A DNA stretch of 64,000 nucleotides, taken from assembly GCF_022605725.1 (NCBI RefSeq), contig NC_065553.1, forward strand, positions 1,612,001 to 1,676,000. The letters run 5' to 3'. This DNA is from Anthonomus grandis grandis (Eukaryota; Arthropoda; Insecta; Coleoptera; Curculionidae). The notes below the pieces were generated by a model. It did no database searches. It was not told the origin of the DNA and saw nothing but the letters and a program-made list of their open reading frames with translations. Of this stretch, positions 1 through 10,519 are shown one piece after another (position 1 is the first letter of the stretch; each line of letters starts with the position of its first letter). A program made the translations under genes and the position numbers.

Positions 1-104
1 ACCGCAAACAAGGCATATACGGTGAAGGGCAATAATATGGAATAAATTCAACAAAAAATAAATGATTGGGTGTTCGAAAAAATGCTCACACACTTCGATT
101 AAAA

Positions 105-1835
105 GCTTAAATTGCGCATTTTTTTTCAACAAATATTTTGTATACAAATAAAATACCCTGTATGTGATTACATGTTTGAATTACATGACACACGACTACA
201 CAAAATTATAAACATTTTGATGCATCACATGCCATTCTTTTATTCAATTGGTTCTGAGATACGCGGTTTTTGAAAATTGCTGTTTTTATAAATTTAAAGG
301 CCTCTAAAACGCATTTATTATTATTCTATTAAAAATAGAAAAAAAAACGATTTTCATTTTTTAATTCTTACTTTTTAATTCCTTTTTTCTAAAAACATAA
401 AAAAAATCAATGTACGTAAAATTATAAATGAAACTCAACGAATTAAATATTTTAATTATTTTATTAGGTGGTCAAAATACCCACCATTCACTTCTTGGCA
501 GAATGCTAGTATATTCAAAAACTCATCCAAAACATTCACTCATCTATTTTCATTAATTAGACTAAATTCATATCTAATAGTCACCTAAATTGCACTTTTA
601 TAACATTTTGATTTTAAACTCCAAAGAAAAAAATCCAGAGGTGTGAGATGTGGGGATGTTGCAGGCCACTCCGTAGGATCCCCTCCTACCAATCCACTGT
701 CCGTAAAATACCGCATTCAAATATTCGCGTACCTGACGAGCAAAATGGGGTCTGGCACCATCCTGTTGAAACCAAATACAACTCCGGTAAGAATTTGATT
801 GAAAAAAAGGACCAATAATTTTATTATTTAAAATCCCTGCCCAAACATTTAATTTTTACTAATGCTGTGTATGAGTTTCTCTCATCCAATAGAGATTATT
901 CGCTCTCCAATACCGAAAATTTTACTTATTTACCGTCTAATTTAAACAAAACGTGGCTTCATCACGTAATAGTATCTGCCAATGGAACAATGGATTTAAG
1001 CTAGACATTTCCATCAAATTTTCACAAAATTCTAGTCTGCAATCATGATCATCATCGTTTAGCTCATGCAGTAATCTAAGTTTGTATGGATCATACTTTT
1101 TTTTATTTCAATACACGCAAAGTTGTTCGTTGGCTAACAACATTATTTAGGCTACTTCAGAAGGCTAAATTTGGGAATTATCTTTCACTTATTAAATTCA
1201 CACACATTTTCATTAATTTTTAAACGACCTGGCCGTATACGATTTATCACTAACCCTGCTTCTCTAAACTTTCCTTTAAATTTACTTACTGTACTTCTTG
1301 TAATGGGCCTTTCCTGATATTTTGCATTAAACAAATTACAAACTTCTTCTTGAGTTCTTTGTTGATCTCCGTATTCAATAAAAAATAAAATTTCAATTCG
1401 CTTGTTTTATTTAAAGGAACCATATTTACATTAAATACGTACTAACACAAATCATATTTGACCATTTACTTACCATGACATATATCTTTTATACCTTAAG
1501 TAATGCTTGTTTTTTTATTTGATACTTAAGCAATTTTAAGTGTTTTTTTTTGTATTTTTAGTAGAATAAGTTTTAGAGGCTTTTAAATTCATAAAAACAG
1601 CAATTTTGCAAAACCGCTTATCTTAAAGAAACAGTAAAATAGTAGAATAAAAGTATGGCATGTAATATATCAGAATATTTATAATTATGAGGAGAATCAA
1701 AAAATGTAATGACATACAGTGTTCTATTTAAAATAAGAAATTTGGTATTGACCACGGCTACTTGCATACAAAATTTTTGTTGAAAAAATTCGCCACACGC
1801 TTGCATGATCCGATAAATCACTACTAGTCACTCTA
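105..1835 (-). mobile_element. Mariner-superfamily relic with long terminal inverted repeats
   Basis: Inverted repeats of about 250 bp lie at about 110-370 and 1555-1830; they share TTTTTTCAACAAA, ACATGCCAT and the GCCTCTAAAAC motif. Between them, on the minus strand from about 1450 to 590, are pieces of a transposase: LLHELNDDDHDCRLEFCENL, then WFQQDGARPHFARQVREYL, then WIGRRG. These match the Tc1/mariner DDxD catalytic core, with several stops and frameshifts. The WIGRRG segment resembles the second mariner in the window (42449-42826). It is inactive. Confidence 0.7.
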
Positions 1836-1999
1836 CAAATAGTTTCTTCTTGTAAGTTGATGAGTGCGATGTTATGCGTGTAAGTTTATATATGAGTTAA
1901 TTATTTTGTTGGGTGTATTATGTCACGCCTATAGTAAAATATAACCCAAAAAAATAATTAAGTCATTATGAATTCGTCACAATACAGATTTTACTTAAG

Positions 2000-2283
2000 T
2001 TTATCTACATGAAGATGTAACCTGTAGAAATAATTCGTATAGAAATAAACCGTAAAATCTGTAGTTGAGTAGAGTACAGTCCAAATTAAAATCGGCACAA
2101 ATAATTACATTAGATTTAGGAGGAATAGAAGAAAGAACGGCTTCAAGTTTTAATAAGAAGTCAAGTACATTACTAGATGGAGCACGATATATACATAGAA
2201 CATAGATATTTAATCTGCGGCTGCACACTGCACACAATTAAAAAATGCGCTCTTCTTTGAGGTTCTCAAAACAATTAATAATA

Positions 2284-2347
<64 letters not shown>

Positions 2348-2581
2348 CCGTAAAATCTGTAGTTGAGTAGAGTACAGTCCAAATTAAAATCGGCACAAAT
2401 AATTACATTAGATTTAGGAGGAATAGAAGAAAGAACGGCTTCAAGTTTTAATAAGAAGTCAAGTACATTACTAGATGGAGCACGATATATACATAGAACA
2501 TAGATATTTAATCTGCGGCTGCACACTGCACACAATTAAAAAATGCGCTCTTCTTTGAGGTTCTCAAAACAATTAATAATA

Positions 2582-2650
<69 letters not shown>
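2000..2650 (-). mobile_element. Duplicated LINE endonuclease fragment with (TA)n tracts
   Basis: The same roughly 245-bp segment occurs at about 2036-2280 and 2341-2580, each followed by a (TA)n tract (2286-2339 and 2584-2647). On the minus strand it encodes RRLNIYVLCIYRAPSSN and then VIICADFNLD, the 'YRxP' and 'GDFN' region of an apurinic-like endonuclease from a jockey-type non-LTR retrotransposon. The two copies look identical, so the duplication is recent, presumably by slippage or unequal exchange through the TA tracts. Confidence 0.75.
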
Positions 2651-2654
<4 letters not shown>

Positions 2655-3033
2655 TACAAATTCTCAAGAATTAAAATACATACACCATAGCCTGATAAGC
2701 GACAAAATACATTTAAACCAATATAATTTACTAAGACTAGCTGTTCATGTGGTTGAAAATTTTCAATTCAGTATAATAAAATTCATTTGGGTTGATTGAT
2801 TTTAAGGGACAATAAGACTCAAGACGTTTTAGCATGATGGTGTCATCAATATATATTATTAAATCAAAAGGACGTTTAATAAATATAAAATATATAAGAA
2901 GAAACAGAAACATTTTTGTTTTCTACTTAAAGAAAATATATATACATTCAACTTTAGTTATTGACTTTTACAGGCATTTTTTCTTTTTTTCTCCTTCTTC
3001 TTGCTCTTTAAAGCCATCAAATGAAAGAAGAAG

Positions 3034-3110
3034 TGCCTGGAAGAAATTATTGATTTCTTACAGGCAGCTGAGCCAAATGTTTTGTCTCTTCTTCTTCTTC
3101 TTTCTAAAGA
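3034..3110 (+). repeat. Dispersed palindromic-core repeat (representative copy)
   Basis: The core (3034-3066) reads TGCCTGGAAGAAAT, a 5-base spacer TATTG, then ATTTCTTACAGGCA. It is an inverted repeat with 14-base arms and one mismatch. The core is followed by GCAGTTGAGYCAAACGTTT and a (TTC)n tract leading to AAGGACRTCAAATGCC, where the next unit can begin; the spacing is roughly 75-90 bp. Other copies are at 10033-10090, many places in the 10.5-18.06 kb array, 20020-20220, 45590-45740 and 61575-61760, with half-copies at 3598-3620 and 6045-6160. Confidence 0.85.
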
Positions 3111-3117
3111 CGTCACT

Positions 3118-6065
3118 TAGAAGATTGGGTTTTCTGAAAATATTAATTCCCCATTAATTTTATAATCCTTATACGGTGAAAATATAACCGCTCTCATTTC
3201 CTCTTATCGTGGACGATCTTAATAAAATGGTATTCCTTGTCTAAAGCGATTTTAACTATATGAGAAAATATAATTTCGAGATAATTCGAGCTGTAAAAAA
3301 CGAGTAGAAAATGATAATCCTATGGTGATAATGTCTTGTGTAGCAGAGATGGGTGGATTTTTTTCATGATTTTTTTGTGAGTATTTTAAAATTATCTTAT
3401 GATATTAAGGAAAGTGACTAATAAAATTAAAGTTGATGATGTTTTTTTGGAAGGCGAAACGCCCTATAGAGGACCAAAAGTGGTCAATGTCAAATTTATT
3501 CTGTGTTATTGTTAAATTCGGTTTTCATTTATCTCCAGGCAACTCTGAACTCAAATGATTTTAATCTTGATTGAAAAAGCCTGAAAGGCTTGAAAGCTGA
3601 TTTCTTACAGGCAGTTAAGCCAAATGTTTTGTCTCTTCTTTCTAAGGATGTCACTTAGAAGATACTTCTAAGTACTTAAATTAACTTATGGTGCTTCCAG
3701 GCACTTACTTCAGGTCTTCATTTTTTTTGAAATCCACCTTCAAGTGCCTAGAATTATTGTCTTAAGCGCCTGTTATATTAATTGCTCATTTATTCTAGGA
3801 ATTTGATATTATAATATACTTACAGGCCGTTGAATTAATACCTTATTGAGTTTTAAGTAATTAGTCACTTTAAAGAGAAATTTTTGGGTTTTCTGAAAAT
3901 AATTTTATAGAATTTTATAATTCTTATACGGTGAAAATATAACCGTTCTCATTTCCTCTTATCATGGACGATCTCAATAAAATGGTATGGTATTATCTAA
4001 AGCGATTTTAACTACCCACTTAGCAAACATATATTATACGGAAATGCTATGTATATTCGTAATATCCTGAGGTATATACATACAATGTCTATTTTTAATG
4101 CTCTGTTTATTTTATGAATATAAAATAAATAAACATTTGTCACACACTAGGTAATACATGGAATATACTATTAGCATGTACAGTGTATATCCTGAATATA
4201 CAAGATATTTAAACTATATCCAAGGGTTATATTCTATAGATGTGTCATAAACATCTATTATATTCTATGTATCTGTTACATGTATCTTTACAGAATATAC
4301 AAATACATTTTTAATATTTCAGGAGATATAATAAATTAATATTTTTAAAATATATAGGTCATCTGATAACCATGGAACATTTTCTGGATATACCATATAT
4401 GCATAATCTTCTAGGTAACAAAATTACGTCTTAAATACGTCGTTTTTCGTAATTCCTGGTCTATATGACGAGTCATTTGAACTTCTTTACTACCTTAAAG
4501 TGACGTACAAATGTCACATCCAAAATGACGTCCTAAATAAAGGCTAAAAGACGTCTTAAACAAACTTGAAAAATGCTTTTAGGAGACGTCAAATATTTAC
4601 AAAAGACGGCGTTTAAAGACTATTTTAGGTCATTTCAAATGACCTTTGATGACTCGAATATTAAAAAAAACAATTTTACTTAAATTCCAAATATATATTT
4701 ATTTATTCATTTGTAAGTATAACAAAAAAAAAACAGATCCAGATTTCCAGAGCTTTGGTCAAGGAAACCCTAAAAAAGAAGGAAACATTCGGTACAAAAA
4801 TACTGACAACTTTTAATCTTAATAAAAGGAAGCGCTTATAAAATATGCCATGTTTTCTTGTAATTTTTTTTAATCTATAGACAAGATTAGATCAAGATGA
4901 TGTGATGCTGTAAACGCTATTTTAAAATTAAATTTTTTTGTAGATAAACAGTATATATTTCGGGCGAGCATTACTTCTTGAGAAGATGTTAACATTAAAA
5001 ATAGAAGTAAATATAACATTTTTTTATAAACAATGTTGTTTTTTACATACACTTATATGACAAATCTTTATCAAAAAATTAAACATTGTTCTTAGGGCAT
5101 ACTAATAGAAATTAATAATTTTCTTTCTTAACCTAAAATTCCAAACTGTCAAAAGTGTAATTAAATCAAATAACAAAACGTGAAAATGATGACTCCCTTT
5201 ACCAAACGGAGTTTGTGAGAGAATTAGTTTTATTGCACAATATGGCTGCCCACCATGTCCATGAATATATGGCAAAAGCAAGTAAAACAGCCATTAAAAC
5301 ATTTTATTCCTGTCGATATTTAAACCCTTAAAATATGAAATAATATACCTGATCTAATCAAATTGGTCCATTTCTTTAGATGGTAAGCACGTTTAACACC
5401 GAAAACTGACGTCGCTTAACGTCATTTGACGTCGTATTGGTTAAGGCTACATGTGTGTACTTTGTTTACTGTTTGTACAATGTACTCGTATATATCGTTT
5501 AATGTGTTATCGTAAGGTTTAGATATTAGCAGGCCACGGTAATGTTCACAAGATATATACATATAATATTTATACTTGATCATATAAAAATAAAGTTTAT
5601 CCCAATGTGTATAATATATATACATAGAACATACACGATATTTTTTGCACTTTCTGGACTTTATAGGTATACACAGTAGATATCGCATGCTATGTGGGTA
5701 TATGAGAAAATCAAAATATAATTTCGAGATAATTCAAGTTGTAAAAAACGACTAGACAATGATAACCTATGTTGAAAATGTCATGTGTAACAGAGATTAG
5801 TAGATTTTTTTTAATCATGCTTTTTTTTGTCATCTCATGGTATTTAGTTTAAGGTAAGTGACTGAGAAAATTAAAGTTGATGATGTTTTTTTTGAAGACG
5901 AAACGCCCTATAGAGGACCAAAAGCGATCAATGTCAAATTCATTCTGTGTTATTGTTAAATTTGGTTTTTATTTACCTCCAGGCAACTCTGAACTCAAAT
6001 GATTTTAATCTTAATTGAAAAAGCCAGAAAGCCTTGAAAGCTAATTTCTTACAGGCAGTGGAGCC
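3118..6065. repeat. 510-bp segmental duplication; right copy split by a TIR element
   Basis: Copy A (3118-3625) and copy B (3885-4014 plus 5701-6065) share the same order of motifs: TACGGTGAAAATATAACCG, GATCTCAATAAAATGG, TATGAGAAAAT, GACGAAACGCCCTATAGAGG and ATTTCTTACAGGCAGT. Copy B is interrupted exactly at TTTTAACTA by the element at 4015-5698. Copy A retains the empty site. Each copy ends in a half palindromic-core repeat. No gene is seen. Confidence 0.85.
4015..5698. mobile_element. Non-autonomous TIR element, TA target duplication, copy A
   Basis: The ends are CCCACTTAGCA on the left and, in reverse complement, CCCACATAGCA on the right, flanked by TA on both sides (4013-4014 and 5699-5700). 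The empty site TTTTAACTATATGAG is present at about 3250-3265 in the paralogous copy A of the surrounding duplication. The ends carry many ACGTC/GACGT motifs (4425-4640 and 5408-5435). Short frames inside do not resemble a transposase. The superfamily was not recognised; the TA duplication suggests a Tc1/mariner-like mechanism. Confidence 0.78.
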
Positions 6066-6349
6066 AAACGTTATTTCTCTTTTTCTTCTCCATCTTCTTT
6101 TTCTTCTTCAAGAACACAAATGCCTGGAGAAGTTGTTGACTTTTACAGGGAGTTGACTTAACGTTTCTTCTCCTCTTCTTCTTCTTTAAGCATTGCTCTA
6201 CGTCATTGTAATTGTCATTGCATATTTTCTCTACAAACTCTATGAGAAATAAAACTAAACCAGATTTATTTTTTTCATAATTTATTGTATAGATAAAGTC
6301 GAATTTATAACATACAGATGGTGATTTGCTTGCTGAACACATACTTTTT

Positions 6350-8105
6350 TTTACAAAATTAACTTAATAGTTATGTATAGGGCTACCTAAGGCCTAAGTT
6401 CCAATTCCCTAGGGTTAAAAATTAATCATTATTTATTTGAAATAATTAAAGATTTTTACTATTGTTAAACGCAAGGCTGTACTAATCGATTTACGTATTA
6501 TTTCCATTATGGCGAAATAAACATTTAAAATGACTTTATTGTCAATATACTAATAATGTTTCAGAATATACATTGTACGATAAAACATCAATATTAATAA
6601 TAATAATTATTATAATTATACAGTAAGTTCCAACAGTAGTAACATATAATAATAATTCGTATATACATGTAAGGTAACGATAAAAATTATTTTTTATTGT
6701 GTTGGATCGTACTGCAATAATGTATTTCCTATGACTTTTTCTTAAGCAAAACAGTGAGAGGGAAAATACATATATTCTTATTACAATACATATAAGGGAT
6801 ATAACAAATTTACAATATATACATAATTAACATTATTATATTATGAGTTAATAAAAATTTTACTTACGCTATACATATAAAAAATTACGTGCTATTTATG
6901 TCATTTTTGTGACAACATATGGAAAACATAAATAATTATTTGATGGTGGACGGGTCAACGTATTACATAATATACAATCCCTACTATATTCATTTTAAAC
7001 AAACGAAATTCAGTCAATATTTTTTTGTTTATTAGAAAACATCTTTTTTTTTAAATACTTAAACGAATAATAAATCAACTTAACTTATATCACAAACTTA
7101 AAAAGTTAAAAGCTTTAAATATACATTTAACAGGCAGTTCGTATCGTAACAATTATTATTAATATTTCTTAAAATAATTAGAGACCTGAATGGGTTATAT
7201 AGGGTGTCCCAAATTATGTTTCGAAAGCACATACAGGCGTCGTTATATATTAGGACAAGTGAGTTTCTCATCCTGCATATGTTTTCGAATAATAATAAAA
7301 ATATTATTTTTAAAAAATTTTAATTGAAAATGTTTCACAGCTATACTTTTTTATAATGTATGTACACACGAATTTAACTTCCAGTGAAAAATTCGGATTT
7401 TATTTCATTATCATATAATTAAAAGTAAAGAAATTTAATGTTAAAAGTTAAGAAAATTGATATTTTTAACAATAAAGAACAATGTGAATGCAAGTTCTTT
7501 TTGAGAATAAAAGTTATAAGTTTGATTCAGAATGTTTTTGACACCTACTGATTACACTTTACTGCATATTCTTCCCGAATACGCCAGGAAAAGACTGAGG
7601 TTTAACGACATATCGTCGATGCAAAGTTGGCCCTTTCTTCATATTTATTGCAAGGTAATTATTGTTAGTCATAAGTATCTGGTGGTTTGGTGATTAGTGA
7701 CTTATGCATTTGAACTTGTGGTTTTTGAAAGCAGACAGATGTTTAATGCATATAATGAACTTTCATACTGCTAAAATATTTGAAAGTTTTAGAATTGCAC
7801 AACTTGATTCAAAGGCACCTTGAATCAATTTTGAGCTGATGTAGATTTTTGAAATAAAATGAAACCAATAACCTATTTGCTTTTTTTAATCGACAAAAAC
7901 TTAAAAAACAAATAAATTCTTTTATTGCCATCCAAATCCTTAATAAAAAGACAAAGCAACGTCAACAAATTTTGACTCGAATTAAAATCTTATGACCTAA
8001 GTTAAAAAGATCTAAAACAATTTTTTTCAAAATAAATAAAATTATAAAGTAATACGTTAAAATCAACAAATACCCCGTATAAACACAAAAACTTAAAAAT
8101 CTGTA
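6350..8105. other. AT-rich stretch without recognised genes
   Basis: No open frame with recognisable similarity was found. A mariner-terminus-like AGGGTGTCCCAAATTATG occurs at 7202-7219, but no partner end was found. The rest is low-complexity AT-rich DNA. Confidence 0.5.
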
Positions 8106-8109
8106 ATTC

Positions 8110-9966
8110 ATAAAGACACATTTTTATTTATTGAATTTAAAAGAGTAGAACCTTTTTTCAATAAGAAATCGCTTAACACTCTGTCTAAATAAATTACGGC
8201 TCTGAATCTGTCGCAGACCCGCCGGTAACATGTGGTATGCCTTTACTGCTCGATAAGTTGGGCTTCTTTCAAAGAGAGCTGACCCGTGTGCAGGTATTCC
8301 AAGAGCTTCTCTATTTCTTGTTATGGTCGTCATGTCTCGTGAGTACCCATCCTGATTTGTTGGAAATAACTGAGGATGCTTCTTAATGAACATCACAAGT
8401 GATAAGAAGTACAGTGATGGGGCAGTAAGTACACCGAAACCATCAAAATACTCCTCACATGATGTTCTGGGAACGAGTCCAAATATGCACCGAATTATTC
8501 GTTTTTGCGCCCTTAAAAATATTTTGGGCATCCCTTCCACTACCCCAAAACATGATGCCATTCAGCACTGACTGAATGTTTGAAAAGTAAAAAATCTTAA
8601 TGGTTTCTATTGATAGTTGATCCCTGAGTCTACGAATAAGACCACAGAGGCTGCTCAGTTTTGATGTTAAGTAATTTATGTGTTTTTCGTAACTAAGACA
8701 TCCATCCAAGTGTATACCCAAGAATTTAATACTGCTCAAACACTCTATAGACCTTCTATTAAGTTTTACATAGAGTGATGTGTCTTTTTTGAATTTAGAA
8801 AATGTAAGCAGGCCAGATTTTTCAGTATTTAATTTAAGTTTTTTTTCTTCACACCATTTTTTCATTTGTTCAGCTGCTTGAGAGCATTTTATTGAGATCA
8901 CGTTCTGGGTGGAACCGCTTTCCAGCACCGATGAGTCATCAGCGAACTGACTAACTAGATCAGCTAATATATTTGCATTTAGGTTATTAACATACAAAAG
9001 GAATAACACAGGGCCCAAAATAGAACCCTGGGGTACTCCCTGTGTTAGCTTTGCTGGAAGAGAGTATGTCGTTTTCCCCCCATCTGTGACACCAACAATT
9101 TGCTCTCTGTAAATAAGATTTTAAAAGTTGTAAATCCTGACCTCTAATGCCATATTTTTCTAATGTAAGGAAAAGAATTTCATGATCAATAGTGTCAAAG
9201 GCCCTTGAAAGATCGAAATACAGGCCAGCTACCTGTTCGTTTTTATCAATTTGATTTGCAATAAATTCTATTGTTTTAAAGATTGCTAATTCTGTAGATT
9301 TGATTTCCTAAAACCATGCTGACTCGCAGAAAAAACTCTTTTTTGTTCTAAGAACTTAACAAGCCTACCGTAGATTGATCTCTCAAAGATCTTCGACACC
9401 GACGGAAGTAGTGATACCGGTCTATAGTTTTTTATTTCTTGAGGGCTACCCTTTTTAAGTACTGGTACTATTTTTGCCTTTTTAAGTTGGTCAGGGAATA
9501 TGCCTGTTTCAAAACAACAGTTTATTATTACATTTAATGGCTTTTTGATAAGGCTAGCAACTTTTTTTAGTAAGAAAACAGGTACTTCGTCCAATCCTGA
9601 TGAATATTTATTGGGTAAATGCATAATAATATTGAAGATTTTTTGTTCACTTGTAGGAAACAGGTATAAAGTGTCCGGACATAGCACATCATCCACTATC
9701 TGCCCACGAACCTTGTTGCCGGGATCAGGGTTTAATTTAAAATGCTGAGAGAAAGCCTCCGCAATCCTTTCCGGATCAACTACCAATTCACCCGATTCTG
9801 ATTTTAGTTCGATTGGTTGCGATTTTTGATTTTTATTTCATTGAGAATTTATGATTGACCAAGCTGTTTTATTCTTATTTTTTGAGTTTGTAATCCTGCT
9901 GTTGTTTATTGACTTCTTATAATTAGATAAAAACCTGCGGTAATTCTTTCTTTCACTTTTATAATG
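8110..9966 (-). mobile_element. Jockey-like LINE, reverse transcriptase region, broken
   Basis: The minus strand carries, in order, VVDPERIAEAFSQHF, the thumb/finger region (SSGLDEVPVFLLKK, KKAKIVPVLKKGSPQEIKNYRPVSLLPS, FSASQHGFRKS), after a frameshift an FDLSRAFDTIDHEIL motif, a QFADDSSVLE active site (FADD), KLKLNTEKSG, FLGIHLDGCLSYEKHINYL, and a C-terminal part ending in a stop at 8124. Breaks occur near 9290, 9020 and 8560. This is the standard domain order of a jockey-type ORF2. It is 5' truncated and has no endonuclease here; the fragment at 2000-2580 could come from the same family. Confidence 0.88.
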
Positions 9967-10111
9967 CTGATAAGCAAGTTGAGCCAAATGTTTTTTCTCT
10001 TCTTCTTGTCCTTCTTCTTCAAGGACGTCAAATGCCTAGAAGAAATTATTGATTTCTTACAGGTAATTGAGCCAAACGTTCTTCTTATTCACTTAAAGTC
10101 TAACGTCCATA

Positions 10112-10498
10112 GTGTGAAATGGAAAGAAAGTGTCGCAGGCAAATAACTTCAAATAAAACTGATTTTATCTTAGAAGAAATGACGACGTTTTGATCCATCT
10201 TCAGAGCCATTTATGTTTAGTCGCCGTTGAGTGTATTCACGAGTTATTTTGTTTTGTCTCTTGAATTGTAATATTTTTTTAAATTTGTTAATTTAAATAT
10301 AAAGCGCAACACTTCATAACGTGTTCATATTTCATCAGAAATATAAAATTGATATGATTTTTTCTGGACATGAGCCGATTTTTTAAACAGAATTAGCCCT
10401 GAAGATGGCCTAAATAAAGGCCAAAACGTAGGAATTGCTTCTGAAGTGAAATCAGTTTTATTTGAAGTCCTAAATATGCGACACTTCTCCATTTCTTC
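10112..10498. mobile_element. Inverted-repeat element with degenerate hammerhead-like motifs
   Basis: Arms of about 90-100 bp at 10115-10215 and 10388-10497 are reverse complements with mismatches. Both contain AGTGTCGC, ACTTCAAATAAAACTGAT and the ribozyme-like core. The right arm has CTGAAGA (10399-10405), stem II GGCCT/AGGCC and AAAACGTA (G of GAAA lost). The left arm has CTGAAGA at 10204-10198 (minus) and AAAACGTC. The layout is the same as in the 49.5-kb and 62.5-kb elements. It lies just outside the 2.51-kb tandem array. Confidence 0.5.
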
Positions 10499-10519
10499 TT
10501 ATTCTTTAATGAAAGTTAT

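Noticed and set aside
2286..2647. (TA)n tracts as promoter or origin
   Set aside because: They are simple microsatellites attached to LINE fragments; no gene starts nearby.
4870..5688. Minus-strand frames inside the 1.68-kb TIR element as a transposase
   Set aside because: Too short, low complexity, and no DDE or zinc-finger motif.
7202..7219. AGGGTGTCCCAAATTATG as a mariner terminus
   Set aside because: No matching inverted end or transposase was found nearby.
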